Origin: Hypericum androsaemum
Lineage: Eukaryota; Streptophyta; Magnoliopsida; Malpighiales; Hypericaceae
Reading direction: 5' to 3'
Length of the DNA stretch: 64,000 nt
NCBI GenBank assembly: GCA_963995505.1
Contig: OZ023190.1
Coordinates: 14,254,092-14,318,091 of the forward strand
Of this stretch, positions 20,831-33,300 are shown piece by piece. The position numbers were made by a program, and so were the translations under genes. Positions within the stretch are counted from its first letter, which is position 1. Every line of letters begins with the position of its first letter. A model generated the notes under the pieces. The model had not been told where the DNA came from, did not search any database, and saw only the letters and a list, made by a program, of their open reading frames with translations.

Positions 20831-23725
20831 ATCAATGTGGGCGGCGGAATTAATGTGGGTAGAATCTTAGTTGGCATTTTTGGGATATATGGTCAAAAAT
20901 ATCATTCGTGTGATATTGATCATCAGATCAATTTTTTAAATAAAAAAATATATCCAAGAGCTCTGAATCAGTGCTCTCCATGAAGACAACGTTTTAGTAG
21001 TCCCTAATAATTTGTTACCTCAACCTTGAAAAGAAGTTCAATTTTCGATCAACACACAGTAGAATTTATTATAATGGCACCGGCAATCATTGCTGGATTA
21101 TGCTTATCCAAAAATACATCACTTAAGCCGGATTATGGATCACTCTATTTGGATAACATAAACTTTTCACTTAAGTTGTGCTGCTCATTGACATGGCCGA
21201 CTAATCTATGTTAAAACGAGTTCGAATTTGTGACTCAAATTTTTTAAATTAATTTAGAATAATATCGTTTTTAAAGGATCTTTAACTTTTTTGTGTTTGA
21301 ATGGCGTGACAACTTTTAGATTTGTAGTAATAATTCAGACGTATATGTCGACATCTTGTAACCAAACCACTCCTTAGCAAAGGTCTTGTTCTGTTGTTTC
21401 ATGATTTTTGCGAGTAAAAAATGTACGCTTTGTTAATATAAATAGTATAATCAAATTATTAAAAAAATTTAACATATCTCGAACGAACTATTACATTTAT
21501 ATAGTTGAAGTAGGTTTTGTTTGTGACATCTCTACAGGTGGCCATTTAATTAGCTGATAGTTCACATGAAGTATTTGAAATAAAGTTTCCATCATTTATT
21601 TGATGATGCACTTTTGAGACAACAGTGAAAATTATTTTCCTGCACTTTAACAAAATATTCAGGCCATTATTGTTGTGATCTCATTTTGATAATTTTGATA
21701 ATTAATTGAAGTTCGGACTACGGTTGTCTGGGTCCACTTTACCCCACAAATTAGGTGCCCGTGGGGTTGGAACTCACCGAATAGAAGCTTAAAAATTGAT
21801 CGGCTTCTTTGTTTTCCTAGGTACAAACAATCTACAATAAGAAATATAACTGAAAATAATAATATTATTAGGTGGAACCAACATTGAAACAACTTGTAAA
21901 AAAGTTGGCATACCTTGACTAAAATGCATCGAGTTTGAAATACTTGTGAAATTTTTTTGTATCATTCAAAAATTTTAAATGATTCGAATCAATCGAGTAA
22001 GTATATGGATACTATGCGATATAAAAAATAAAAGGAAGTAGCCAAATTCGCCACCAATCCCACTAATTCAACAGGGAACACAATTGCCTTTCTCCATGTT
22101 ATTGTCTGCCAGCTGATATTAAGATAAGTAGGAGAGTTGATATAAAAATTAAGAAGTATTTAAGGTCTCTCATCAACTGATTTATAACACCTTTACTTTT
22201 TTGTACTAAAGTGGCGAAAGCGAAGATGTGGGGCAATTAGGGGGGAGTACGTGTGGACATGGCATAATTTGGTTGGTCTAATTAGTAATTACAGGTTGGC
22301 TTAAGCCATTATACAATGCATTATGCTCTGATGACGATTGGTGCAAGCTTATGGGCGAAGCCTTTAAATAAAACCAGCCAACAACTTCTTTAGGCACTCT
22401 TTAGCAACATCAACGTTATACTTTTTTTTATGTGTTGCAGTATTTTTTTTCCACAGCAAAATTTTATTGAAGCTATAGTTACAATCTCATATGTATAAGA
22501 AAGAATTCTACGTGATTTATATTTTGCAAATGTTACTACCGTTAATAAAATTTACCGGTTCAACAAACAACAAACGATGTTACAAATTAATGGGAAGTAC
22601 CGTATATTAAATAAACTTGCACTTCATAGGCCTAATCCCCTGGTTGCTTTTCCCCATTGGGAGAGTAGGCGACGTGACCTGCCCTATAAAGGTCACGATA
22701 CTAAATATTTTTTTCCAAATATTTTTGTTGATCAACCGTTATAAATAGTCTATATATATAACCAAAATTTTTATATTTCATGATATATGAGTCGTATTAC
22801 GAACAAAAACAGGCAAAAAAATTAATTTGTTCTGATACTATGTTAAAATTTTTATATCAAACTCAAAATTGGCAATTGATTAGTGAATTTTTAACACCAA
22901 AAAAAATCTATCACTGTTTCAAAAAAATCATAATCTAACAATCGTGTAAGGAAATAACTCTACTTATAAAAAGATCACGTTTGTTAAGGAAATCAAGGAG
23001 CGAGTAAAAAATTGAAATAACTAAATAGATAGATGCTACTAATCACAGTCTTACAGTCCAATTAAAGGCCTGTGTCGAACAATTTTTAAAAACCGCAGTC
23101 GTACCGATGAATTGGCCAGTGAGACTGCTATCTGACATAAAATTAGGTTAGTTTTTGCCTAAAAGCAGGATAGCAGTTTGGACCTCTCGTAATCCGGTCG
23201 AATTGCCCGGTTGAACATCTCCGGCTGAACCGATTTACTCGAGGCAGGAAAACAAACGACACAAGTTAAGAAACAACCAAAACTAAAAGCCAAAAACGAC
23301 AAGTAACCACCCAAGATGAAACGACAAAAAAAAGTAAAAGGTAAACAACCCTAAAAAAGTAAAAACAAAACGAACCAAAGGTCAAAACTAAAAGCAATTA
23401 AACAAAGCTCTAATTAGAAGCCGCCGCTTCCCAAAGTTGTCGTAAAGTTAAAGTATTTGGTACTGTTAGCTTGAAGTTTTTTAACTTATTCTCTTTCTAG
23501 ATTTATTAAATTAATTTTTAAATATTTTATTTGAATAAATTGTACAATAAAATTAGTAAATATTTAAATTTATTTCACATTTTGTCATTAAAATAAAACT
23601 TATTTTACCTTATTTAATAATTATTAATATATATAAAATTTCGGTTCGACCGTCAACTTAACCGAATCAACCAAAAAAATAAAAAATTTGGTTCGAGAAG
23701 TTCGTTTTCTAAAACATTGGTGTCC
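20831..23725. other. Intergenic, AT-rich, no gene seen
   Basis: Long AT-rich stretches carry stops in all frames. No conserved protein, RNA or inverted-repeat structure was recognised. Confidence 0.5.
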
Positions 23726-23742
23726 AGCCAAATACGTAATTA

Positions 23743-24874
23743 AAAGATACCCCTCCAGTACATACATGGGGACTAAAAAATGACTCTCTATCTAGAAATA
23801 TCTAGATATTTTCTCTCCCTCTGTGGAGCGTTTCCTTCCTTCTCCTTCTTCGGTACTGCTGTTACCGCTCGTCTTCCCGCCGTTCGCCATACCTCGCCTC
23901 TCCGTCGCTCGCTTCGCCTATCTGCTCCTCGCCCCGCCGTTCGCTTCGCCTCGCCTCTCCGTTCGTCTCACCTCGCCTCCCCGTGGCTCGCCTCGCCTCC
24001 CTGCATCTCGCCTCTCCGTCGTTCGTCTCGCCTTGCTTCACCGTTCGCCGTCCGCTTCCCCACCGCTCGCCTCGCTGCAGCTCGCCCCGCCGTGGCTCGC
24101 CCCGCCGTTCACCTCCCCGCCTGCCTCACTGTCGCTTGCCTCGCTGCCGCTCACCTCACCTCGCTGCTCTCCTCGCCGCTCGTTTCTCTGGCGCTCGCAT
24201 CACCATCGCTCCTCTTCCCGGGGCTCCCCCGCCCTAGTCTTCCGTTCTATGTCTTGGCTCTGGGGGTTCGGTCACCGTCGACCTTCCCCTGGTCTTCGGG
24301 TGGCCTCCCTCCGGGCCGCTGGGTCCATTGTTTCTCGACTTTTTTCTGGTTCTTTTCGCTTTTTTTGTTCTCGTTTGTTGCTTGCTTGTTTGTTCTCAGT
24401 TACTTGTGCTCAGGTCGACTTTTGTTCGATCTGAACTCTTGTTCTGGTTTGTTGTTGCTTATTGTCGTTGCTCCCGAGCCACACATGTTTAGTGGTCTCG
24501 TTGGGTTGTGTTTTTGCTTGGATTTGAGATCCTTTCGTATTTCGTTGCCTGTCCGGTGGTTGCGGGTGGAGAACCTTGTCTCGGTCGATTTACGTCGACC
24601 TTGGCTCTCATCTGAGTGTATCTTTTATACATTCAGATGCCCTCTTGACGTTGTCTTGAGGTTGTTGGCCGAAGCTTGCTTCGGCAGAATTCTGCCCCGA
24701 TCGTTAGCCTTCTTGCTTTTTCGATCGCCCATCGCTTCCCCCTTTGTGCCACCCTGCTGCCATCGGATCGACTTTCATTTTCTGTTTGGATTTCTTGTCT
24801 TCTATCTGTACTTTTCTTTATTGTTCTATACTCATATTTAATATAGGCTTTGCGCCACTTTTTCCAAAAAAAAA
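23743..24874 (+). mobile_element. Poly(A) retroposon with 17-bp target-site duplication
   Basis: The element ends in a run of A at 24866-24875 and is flanked by direct repeats of AGCC(A/T)AATACGTAATTA at 23726-23742 and 24875-24891 (16 of 17 identical). These are hallmarks of target-primed reverse transcription. The first half is a C/T-rich series of TCGCCTCGCCG-like repeats; the second half is T/G-rich. A sense frame of 353 codons (23780-24841) spans almost the whole element, but its Arg/Ser/Leu/Pro bias follows from the repeat and a second long frame overlaps it, so coding is doubtful. No reverse transcriptase is present, so it would have been mobilised in trans. It could also be an internally deleted LINE. 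Confidence 0.75.
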
Positions 24875-24891
24875 AGCCTAATACGTAATTA

Positions 24892-26114
24892 CCATCTACG
24901 TACTAGACTCAATAGTAAAGTGGACTGCACGTCAACCACTTTGTAATGAAAGTGATTGAACTCATATAATAGTCTAAGTAGTACCCAATTTAGTTCGAGT
25001 TTTTCGAATGAGAGTTATTATAGAAACAATCATTAAATATGACTGATCGATTATATGAATATTATAAATTAAATATATGATTCAAATCTGTGAACTCTAA
25101 AACTACAATACATCTCAATGAACAAGGAGGAGCTACGGATAAAGAGTAATTCAGTTAAAACTAACAAATATTTATATCAACTGACGAGATATTATTTTAG
25201 CGTAACTATGTCTCGAGTTGGAGTTATTAGGAATACAATAAAATTAAATATTTATTGTATGAGCTTAATCACTTTAAAAAATTCAATTCCTTACAAAACT
25301 AAATTAGTTGATCTAATATATGAGAGAGTTGTATTAAAAAAATAATTCCGTTGAAACCAAAAGAGTAGAAATTGGTTGTTTGTGCTTTGAAATTGTCAAA
25401 AGAGGCGAAAACCTCCAAAATTGCCAAGTGATTCAGTTTCCATTTCTTTCTTTTTTTAAAATAAAAATTCAGTTTCCATTTCATGGCTCTCATTATAACC
25501 AACCACAGCCACCTTTCATTTTATCCCAGCGAAATACGCTCCCCTTTTTTAATAAACAATCCCAAAATTTTTTTTTATCCCTTTTATCTTCTCCTCCCAC
25601 TTTACACCAAATTTAATTCCTTCATGTACTCATCCTTCCATCTTTTTTTTCCTTTTGTTCCCCAGAATTTCACTCCTCCCGTGAATTGGCTTTTCCTCAA
25701 GGTACGCGACGCTACATTTTCTTATCTCAAATAAAATTGGGTTCTTTTCTTCAATTGGTTGGTTTTCTTACACAAGATAAAGGATGCCGTAACGCAATTA
25801 ATCTTCCAATGCTTAATTCGATAGCTTTTGTTGTTTGTTTTACAAGAAATCCTAAAAAATGAATGTGCTTCTACCCATCTTTTCGTCTCTTTAATTCCGG
25901 ATCTTCATATCCTTGAATTTTTGTTTGTTTTACGTTTAAAAAGTGTCAAGAAGGGCATAATTCAACAATGGCTCTATAGGTCAACAAATGGTGCGGGAAA
26001 TAAACAAAGCACCGGTCACGGATAAATTGTTGTTCATTGGCAATTGCACCTTGTGTGGATTCTTTGGTGGGCAAAAATAACTATAGGGACTCATTTTCAA
26101 TCATTTAAACAAGG

Positions 26115-26162
<48 letters not shown>

Positions 26163-27162
26163 ATGACGCTCTAGTATCGTTGTCATAATATAGATAATGA
26201 TCAATGTTTTAAAAAATGAATTGGAGTGTGACCCAGAGTTCTTACCCTTTTTTGGTTTACATCAGTCAAACCGCCAATTTGGACCAGGATTTTTTTGATA
26301 ATATATATTTTATTAATTATATTTATTATTTAAATATTAAATAATTATAATTATACTCTTAATATTGTTACAAATTTTTTTTATTTACAAGTACTATTAC
26401 CACTTTTAATCACTTTTTTTTTTTTTATAGACCAATCAGTCCAACTGGAGTGAACCGATCGTTTGATATGTTGAACCACCATCCATGCATCCGTGTTTAG
26501 GGGAAAGAACCACTAGGATTCAATCCTAGGTCGCGACCTGAACGATCAGACCACGTTTTTTAAAAATTTGTTAGAGGTTAATCAAGAGTTCAACAAGTTC
26601 GAACCTTGTGAATAACAATGATTGGATTGTGGTTGTTATTGTGTTCTTAATTTTTTGGCGTCTAGTGTGCAAGATAGGTCTTCTATTGCTAGAAATCACT
26701 GCAAGTTTTTCTGTGTTACTGCATCAGATGTGCTTTTAAATCATTCTTCCAATAACTCGGAAGTCCTTTCCCTTGTTGATTGCAAGTACAATCTCCGGAA
26801 CATAAAGTAAATCAAGAGAGGACTATCTCTTTCTTGACCTAGATTAGTATTTCTTTTGCCTGTCGTTAGCATGTAGTTGGATAGCCTCTTTCCTTTCCAG
26901 CGGCTTCCCACTTTATTTACATAGCAGTTTTATTCCTTTGGCTGAGAGATATTTCAAGTTCGAACACTATAATGTAACGACGTTAAAACTTGGTAAATTA
27001 GAACTTATCACTTACCATCGTGGTGGTACTGCTCGACTCGAATCTGAATTAGTCGCATTGAAAGAGACTAGCACAAAGGTTCGGTCTTTAGTCAGTGCAT
27101 GATGCTTTTCCTGATAAGCTGCAGGTTTTTGTTAGCCAACAACTTGGAGCCTGAAGCAACAA
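24892..27162. other. Intergenic and leader of the calmodulin-binding gene
   Basis: AT-rich sequence with a (TA)n tract at 26117-26157. A splice-acceptor-like GCTGCAG lies at 27118-27124, about 38 bases before the ATG at 27163, which fits a 5' UTR intron. Nothing else was supported. Confidence 0.5.
26117..26157. repeat. (TA)n microsatellite
   Basis: About 20 uninterrupted TA dinucleotides in an intergenic region. Confidence 0.9.
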
Positions 27163-28311
27163 ATGGCAACAAGAGCCAAGGATGCTAATGTGAAGAAGGA
27201 CAAGAAGCCTATAGCCTCTTCACAGGCTCAGAGACAAGGGAATCCAAGACCAGTGGCATCCCAGTTGGGGTCTAATGACAAGGTGACAAACCCGGGAAGG
27301 AAACCAGCTCCGAACTACCTAAGGCCTACACTAAGCTCAAAACCTGAGACCCCAACAAGGACCACCAGGAAGATTAATACTGCTGGTAGTGCCAATAATG
27401 AGGACAAGGCTCGTCTCCTGAGGAGAAGATCCTTGGACAGGCCTCCATCTCTGTCGCGACAGGATTCTGCCGGTACTAATAAAGAGGGAGCAGCTTCCCG
27501 GCTTCGAACAAGCTCTTCGCTTAAATCGACGGGGAATTCATCAAACAGGGCAGCCTCCAGTGGACATAAACCAGGCGGCTCGAGGTCGGTGAATCCTGCT
27601 CTTAAGTCGCAGCTTCCACTGAGGAGGAGCAGCTCCAGCAGTTCGTATAAGAATGGGATCAGCAGTGCTCCCGTCTCTTCGACCACTAGTCCAACCAAGG
27701 CGGATGAAGACCAAAATGCGAAACAGGTTCATCCTGATGAGCTAGAGACGTCCGACAAGGAACACTTGGACCAAAATCTACCTCAGGAGGTCCTTGTTGA
27801 GGAAAGTGAAGGTGAGTTATTGGACGGAGCAGAAGAAGGGGAGCTTGAAAATCTAAATAGAGATGAAAAGAGCCAAGGAGGGAAAGAAGAAGAAGAGGAA
27901 GAGAGAAGCAATATCCAAGCTGAAGATAGTAGTCCTGATGAGGTCAGAGTTTCTGATCAGGACAAAGGGGAGGAGGAGAATGTGGTAGAGGGACAGGAAC
28001 ATGCCGCGTGTGAGCAACCAGCTGAAGAAGAAGCAGAGCGGGAAGAGGAGGAGGGAGCCCGCGACGAGGCAACTGGTGAAGAAGTTGTGAATCAGGTGGC
28101 TAAAGAAGCAGAGGCGCAGCAGCAGGAGGACGCCCCGGCTGGTTCGGTGCGGAAGAGGGTAGTGGTACAAGGGAAGAAGGAATCCCCCTCGGCGTACAAC
28201 GACGTGATAGAGGAGACAAAGAACAAGCTACTTGAGGCGAGGAAGAACAAGGTCAAGGCACTGGTTGGTGCTTTTGAGACTGTCATTGATTACCAATCGG
28301 GTTCCAAGTAA
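27163..28311 (+). CDS. Calmodulin-binding-domain protein (plant-specific)
   Basis: A single coding exon of 382 residues. The N-terminal half is basic and Ser/Arg-rich (KARLLRRRSLDRPPSLSRQD) with low complexity. Residues about 195-330 are strongly acidic, with runs of Glu. The C-terminus (about 345-378) reads YNDVIEETKNKLLEARKNKV then KALVGAFETVIDYQ. This matches the plant calmodulin-binding domain (Pfam CaM_binding), whose basic amphipathic helix ends in K-V-K-A-L-V-G-A-F-E-T-V-I. I recall Arabidopsis At5g10680 as the closest relative. Upstream ATGs are absent after the acceptor at 27124, so this start is secure. The cellular role of the family is poorly defined. Confidence 0.82.
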   Translation: MATRAKDANVKKDKKPIASSQAQRQGNPRPVASQLGSNDKVTNPGRKPAPNYLRPTLSSKPETPTRTTRKINTAGSANNEDKARLLRRRSLDRPPSLSRQDSAGTNKEGAASRLRTSSSLKSTGNSSNRAASSGHKPGGSRSVNPALKSQLPLRRSSSSSSYKNGISSAPVSSTTSPTKADEDQNAKQVHPDELETSDKEHLDQNLPQEVLVEESEGELLDGAEEGELENLNRDEKSQGGKEEEEEERSNIQAEDSSPDEVRVSDQDKGEEENVVEGQEHAACEQPAEEEAEREEEEGARDEATGEEVVNQVAKEAEAQQQEDAPAGSVRKRVVVQGKKESPSAYNDVIEETKNKLLEARKNKVKALVGAFETVIDYQSGSK

Positions 28312-29075
28312 CTGAGACTAATAATCTATCTTCATTTGGCATTCCAGGATTTCCTGTGTAGCCATGTTAAATTGCCCAAAAAATTCAATTTATGGGAGAG
28401 TTTGAAACAAATGTGTTTTTGTTTTGCTTGGTAGTTGTGGATAGTGCTCTGCCATTTTAAACTCTGCGTAGGAAGCCAGATATCCGACTTTTTGTATCTT
28501 CTTTCTGTTATTTTCTTGGTGAACAATTTTATACATGTAAAAAAGAAGTTCATTGAATTTTTTTTTTGTCAGATAATGTAAGCCATAAACTTGCAGCTTC
28601 CGAGAGAAGTAAGATGCCTATTATGTGTCTCGGTGCACGAAGTAATTTTACAATGGTCACGAGTCACGACGATGTGAACTCTATAGGCCGGTTATATATC
28701 TAGGATTAAGTTAAATTCAATCCATCGAATACACCAAGTCATATCTTTGCAAAAATATCGGTGCATCGTTTGCATCAATCAGACACATTGCTATAAAGCA
28801 TCGGGCAAGTAGACAAGCAAAAGGGTACAGCAATAACTCATAGCACTTCCGCATCCAATTTTTTTATGGATCCGTTATTTCTGTTGAATAAAAAAGAAAT
28901 CCAAAACAACAAATACAATGTTCATTCACAGACTATACCGAACTCGGAACCTCTGTTTCATCACAAAATCAAACCGAAATGAAGAATCACTCCGCAAGAA
29001 GGCACCGACCTCGGACTTCTTCCAGTTACTGAGCCAGCCTATCACACCATTTACAATTCCTCTTCATCAATCTTC
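28312..29075. other. Convergent spacer
   Basis: This holds the 3' UTRs of the calmodulin-binding gene (plus) and the DUF761 gene (minus). No other gene was seen. Confidence 0.55.
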
Positions 29076-29483
29076 CTAGTCGTATTCCCTGAAAGAGCTG
29101 CTCGCTTGGAGATACCGCAGCTGCAACGAAACTTGCCTCTCAAGCAAAAGCTGTTGCCGGAACTTCCGGATGAACATCTCCGCCCTCTCGTCTACATCTT
29201 CGAACGAATTGTTCCCGTAACTTCTCGTCCTTCTCAGTACCCTGCCGGAATCAGTTCCCACCTTCTCCTGCTCTCCAACCTCCTCCGCGGGCTCGTACTT
29301 CAGCCCTAGACGATCGTTAAAGCTGACCCTCCGCTTGCTTCTAACAGAAGCGTGTCTGCGGAGGATAAACGAAGCTAACCTCCACCGGCTAAAGCTGAAC
29401 CGGGTGGTGGTAAGCAGCAGCGTTACTTTCTTCACTGCCCCCTTCAGGCGAGTGAGCAGAGAACCGGTTTCTTGTCCACGCAT
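29076..29483 (-). CDS. DUF761 (cotton-fibre-expressed-like) protein
   Basis: An intronless gene of 135 residues. The C-terminal motif VDERAEMFIRKFRQQLLLER followed by QVSLQLRY is the DUF761 signature found in many small plant proteins. The N-terminal part is basic (RWRLASFILRRHASVRSKRR). The molecular role is unknown; many members are stress- or elicitor-responsive. A TATA box lies about 140 bases upstream of the ATG. Confidence 0.85.
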   Translation of the reverse strand: MRGQETGSLLTRLKGAVKKVTLLLTTTRFSFSRWRLASFILRRHASVRSKRRVSFNDRLGLKYEPAEEVGEQEKVGTDSGRVLRRTRSYGNNSFEDVDERAEMFIRKFRQQLLLERQVSLQLRYLQASSSFREYD

Positions 29484-29621
29484 ATCTCTGATGTGTTTCT
29501 TATGTTGGTGAAATCTCTTATGTCTCCAGACAGAAGTTGATCACCGTTGAATACTATTTTCTATAATGTGTTTTTTATCCAAGATTATGAATCGTTTCTG
29601 ATTGGTAGGATAGCGAAGGAT

Positions 29622-29631
29622 GTATTTATAG
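29622..29631 (-). promoter_or_regulatory. TATA box of the DUF761 gene
   Basis: The minus-strand sequence CTATAAATAC lies 139 bases upstream of the ATG at 29483. That leaves room for a leader of roughly 100 bases. Confidence 0.65.
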
Positions 29632-30307
29632 TTGGCCATGGGAGACAATACATAAATAACTCGCAAGAAATCGTGTCACGTGTGGAATTGTTCAGATTAA
29701 TTTAGTTGTTAACCGCGTAAGTGGTGAGGTAAGATTTAAGGACGCTAGTGTGTTAGTGTTGCTTGTTCAACTAGGTAACTGGGGAAGGAGGCTGCCAATT
29801 GCAAAGTAAGATTATGGGAAATTTCTATGTGCTCGACCATTGATTTATTTTTTCCGTACTCGGATATGTACTCGGATATTCAATAAACCGACTCAAAAAC
29901 ATTCTTTACCAAATACTTAATAATACAAGCATTTGGTGTTACTTTGATTTCTCCGTACGGAATTTCTCCATAATACAGTTGTCTTATTTTTACCCAGTTG
30001 TGGGGTGCACGACCGAAATAGTGGATTCATCCGAGCAAAGGTCAGCTTTTCTTGGTCGCCAAATTAATCTGAATCAACCTTAAAATATAAGGTTAGGAAC
30101 AAAGAAAATAATTACACGTAATTCACTGAATTTCCCTCAGGCATATTTGCTACAGTAGTTGTGTATTTGGATAACGATTAGATGTTCTGTGTCGAGCTCT
30201 GCGACGGGAAGATAGTCAATCCTTAGGCAGCAACAAATACCTCCAATCAACGAAAAGAAGACAGAAATAAGAAACTTGATGTACATAATTAACATCCAAA
30301 GTGTTTA
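29632..30307. other. Intergenic and 3' UTR of the PPR/CBS gene
   Basis: The promoter region of the DUF761 gene is followed by the 3' UTR of the next minus-strand gene. No further feature was seen. Confidence 0.5.
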
Positions 30308-33300
30308 TTACCGTCTTCTGCAAGAATGTAGTTCTTCTCCCGGCAACTCGGGAACCGGTTCGATCAATTTAGATAGTTGTTCAGCTGAAAAGACACCGAC
30401 TGCTCTAGAATTCGAGTCCAAGCTAGTTCCATGGCTGCTACTTTTCACAACTACTACCATCTTGTACTTCTTTTCCAAGATTAGATCAATTACATGTCCA
30501 ATAGAGGTGGAGATCGTAACACATGGAGGTGTTCTCATAATTGTTGCTAACTGAGCATTCAACTGCAAAAAGGTGAGGAATATCTGATTGAGGTTGGGAA
30601 AAGGTAATTCATCTACGATTCAAAATAAAAATTATCAAAGGGCAGCAAACAACTTCTACAAGATATTAGCATCACTGATTAAGAACCTGGCAGGAACAGA
30701 TTAAATTACCTCAACACAGTCATCGCGATGGACGAGACCGACACAGCCCCACTCGTCTACTATAGGCACAACTTGATCTTTGAAGAAGCGCATGACCGCA
30801 TCCTTCAAGTACATAGAACTCGGAAGCGGCTGAGCTGCATCTAACGGTGTCATGATTCTTTCGATAGGTTCACGTGGAGACACCTGCATGTAGGAACAGT
30901 TGAGCGGCCTATAAATATATTCCAACTCAAGTCACATAATATGTACTGGCAAAGGGTCATTATGAAGAACAAGGAATTTCAAGTATCAATTCTCGTTCAG
31001 CTAGCTACTAGCTTCATTGCAGAACCATAAACCAAAGGTTGAGCGCCGTTGATCATGAATCTAGTTTACATGGTGAATTTACAAGCTAATTATCCTTGTA
31101 TAAACAACATGCACTGACAGCGCCGTTGGCCCCAAGTCAGTTTTCAAATTCAATGCCCTTTAGTGTAAGAGCCACCACCATATACAATGGCACGACACCA
31201 CCATTCATTGGAAACATAGTGCACATTTGTGCAAAAGTGAACATACAGGGGAAAAGTGCATGCACAATACCTTTTGGAGCACATGAGGTCTAAAAAAGGA
31301 TTTGTCAAATCCTAGCAACACCTCTATTTTTAAAGCAGCCTGCAGCAGTATAGGTAATCTAAAGTCATAATAGAGTCAGAGGAAAATCCAGTTGAACAAG
31401 TTTCATCATTCCTGAACAACAGTCATCGATCCTAAAGTAGCAATTAGTTGAGAATAAAACATTAATCTGCAATATAAACCATTCTATGTACTCAACAGCA
31501 TTTGATAATTGTATGAAATTAGCTTTCGTGGAATTTCTGCAGATATACTTGAGATCTCCTTATATATTACGGAAGTGGTATAAATGGCAAGGACGATTTC
31601 TAATTGAGCTGCCCGAAGTGTGAAGAATCTGCATTGGAAAATATTAAAGGTCAAGGCTCTACATACCAAACCTCCTCGGCTAGTCCAGCATAACCCTCCC
31701 CACTTCTTTACAATACCAGCGAGAACTTTTGTTGCCACTTCAACCTGAAGGAGATAATCAATACCGTGAAAAGTTAAGCTTCGTGTTTCTCTATCAGGTT
31801 ATCGGAAAAATAGTATCACGAAGCTAGAATGTGTCCATCTTTAGCAACGAATGAGTGAGAAGTAAAATGAAGCTCCACCTCAACTTCTGGGAAATTAGTA
31901 ATTGTCAACAAAAAAAAGGGATAATCTTGCATATAGCAGAATAGTCCATAGAGATGTTGTGCAAGTGACTTGAGCATCAACTTTAAGAGCCGCCTTTCTC
32001 AGGAAAATAAACAATAAATGGTATATAAACAGGGTTTTTTTTAAAATCTAGAGCAACTAGTTAAATGGACGAAGGTTAGTAAAATATCTACAACACTGTC
32101 TGGATATAACAAAGAGCTAGGGGTCATTAGTCAACAGGTGGCAGGTTAGTACCTGACCGTTGTTTAAAGCAGCTTCCATTAGAAGATGATCAGCTTCCTC
32201 TTGGTTGGGTTGAGAAATAGTTCCAGCAGAATCTGGCAACATTCGTTTATGAAGGTTTCTAACCATCGTGTAATCACCTTGGAAGGCAAAAGTTCGCATC
32301 ATGGAAAGAAAGAGATGAGGCTTCGGCCGAAGCCCTGGACTCAATCCCGCCCGCTTTAAGATCTCTCCAAACATACAAAGAGCAGCTATATAAATGATAG
32401 ACAATGATCTGTCAACAATGGTGTTTTCTTGTCATTGCTAAAAAGATAGCGGAGACAGAAGAGAAAAGATGAACAAAAAATCTCTTATTGATGGATAACA
32501 TTTTACAACTTCACAGGTCACAGAGAACTAAAAGATAAAATTTTCTAACTTGTAACAAACACGGAATAGAAAAGGATTACGCCTTGTAACTAAGAACTTT
32601 ATTTCAACCCTAAACAGTTAGATTTAAACGATTATATCATCACCGAACATATCATATTACTGAGGTGTTATTTCTGATTCATTATGTAATTGTAACATAT
32701 AAGTACATCTCCATATTCTAAGGGATTTGTGGCAGGGTCAGACAGCTGATAATGGATTCAGGTTCAAATGTCTTAAAATAGTCTGCGATCGTCCAGCTGA
32801 TCATGGCATAATTCTTTCCAAGTTACTTTATATGGATCACCTTCTAAGTCGATAAATGAAATGCACCCAACATTTGCAATCTATCTAGATGACAGAAATT
32901 GAATTCTTATTTTATAATAAAAGCTAGTCCAAACCAAATGATCAAGCACCAACTTAGTCATTTGCTAAACGGAAATCAAATTACAAAGGCAACGCACCCT
33001 TGATCGAACCGCAATTCAGGAGTGCATCAATTATGGCTGTGAATGCAGTCCGATCAATAACTAAATAAGGACGTAACTTCATCTCCAGGACAATTGCCTC
33101 AACTGAAAGAAGATCCTTGGCATTCCCAAAACCCTGGAGGAAAAAGATATGTTATGACAAGAAAGATGATGTTCAAGCACCAGGAAACTACCACACTCTC
33201 AAAATATGAGCTTATGTAGCATGAAAGCAAAAAACCCGCTGACCTTAAGTAGTGTAGTATAGGTGACAATGTCTGGACAAAGAACTTTTTTATCTTGTTT

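Noticed and set aside
23780..24841. A 353-codon open frame as a real protein gene
   Set aside because: It lies wholly inside a poly(A) retroposon with a target duplication; its composition follows C/T-rich repeats, and a second long frame overlaps it. No domain was recognised.
27315..28170. Minus-strand open frames opposite the calmodulin-binding gene
   Set aside because: They are shadows of the acidic, Ser-rich plus-strand coding sequence.
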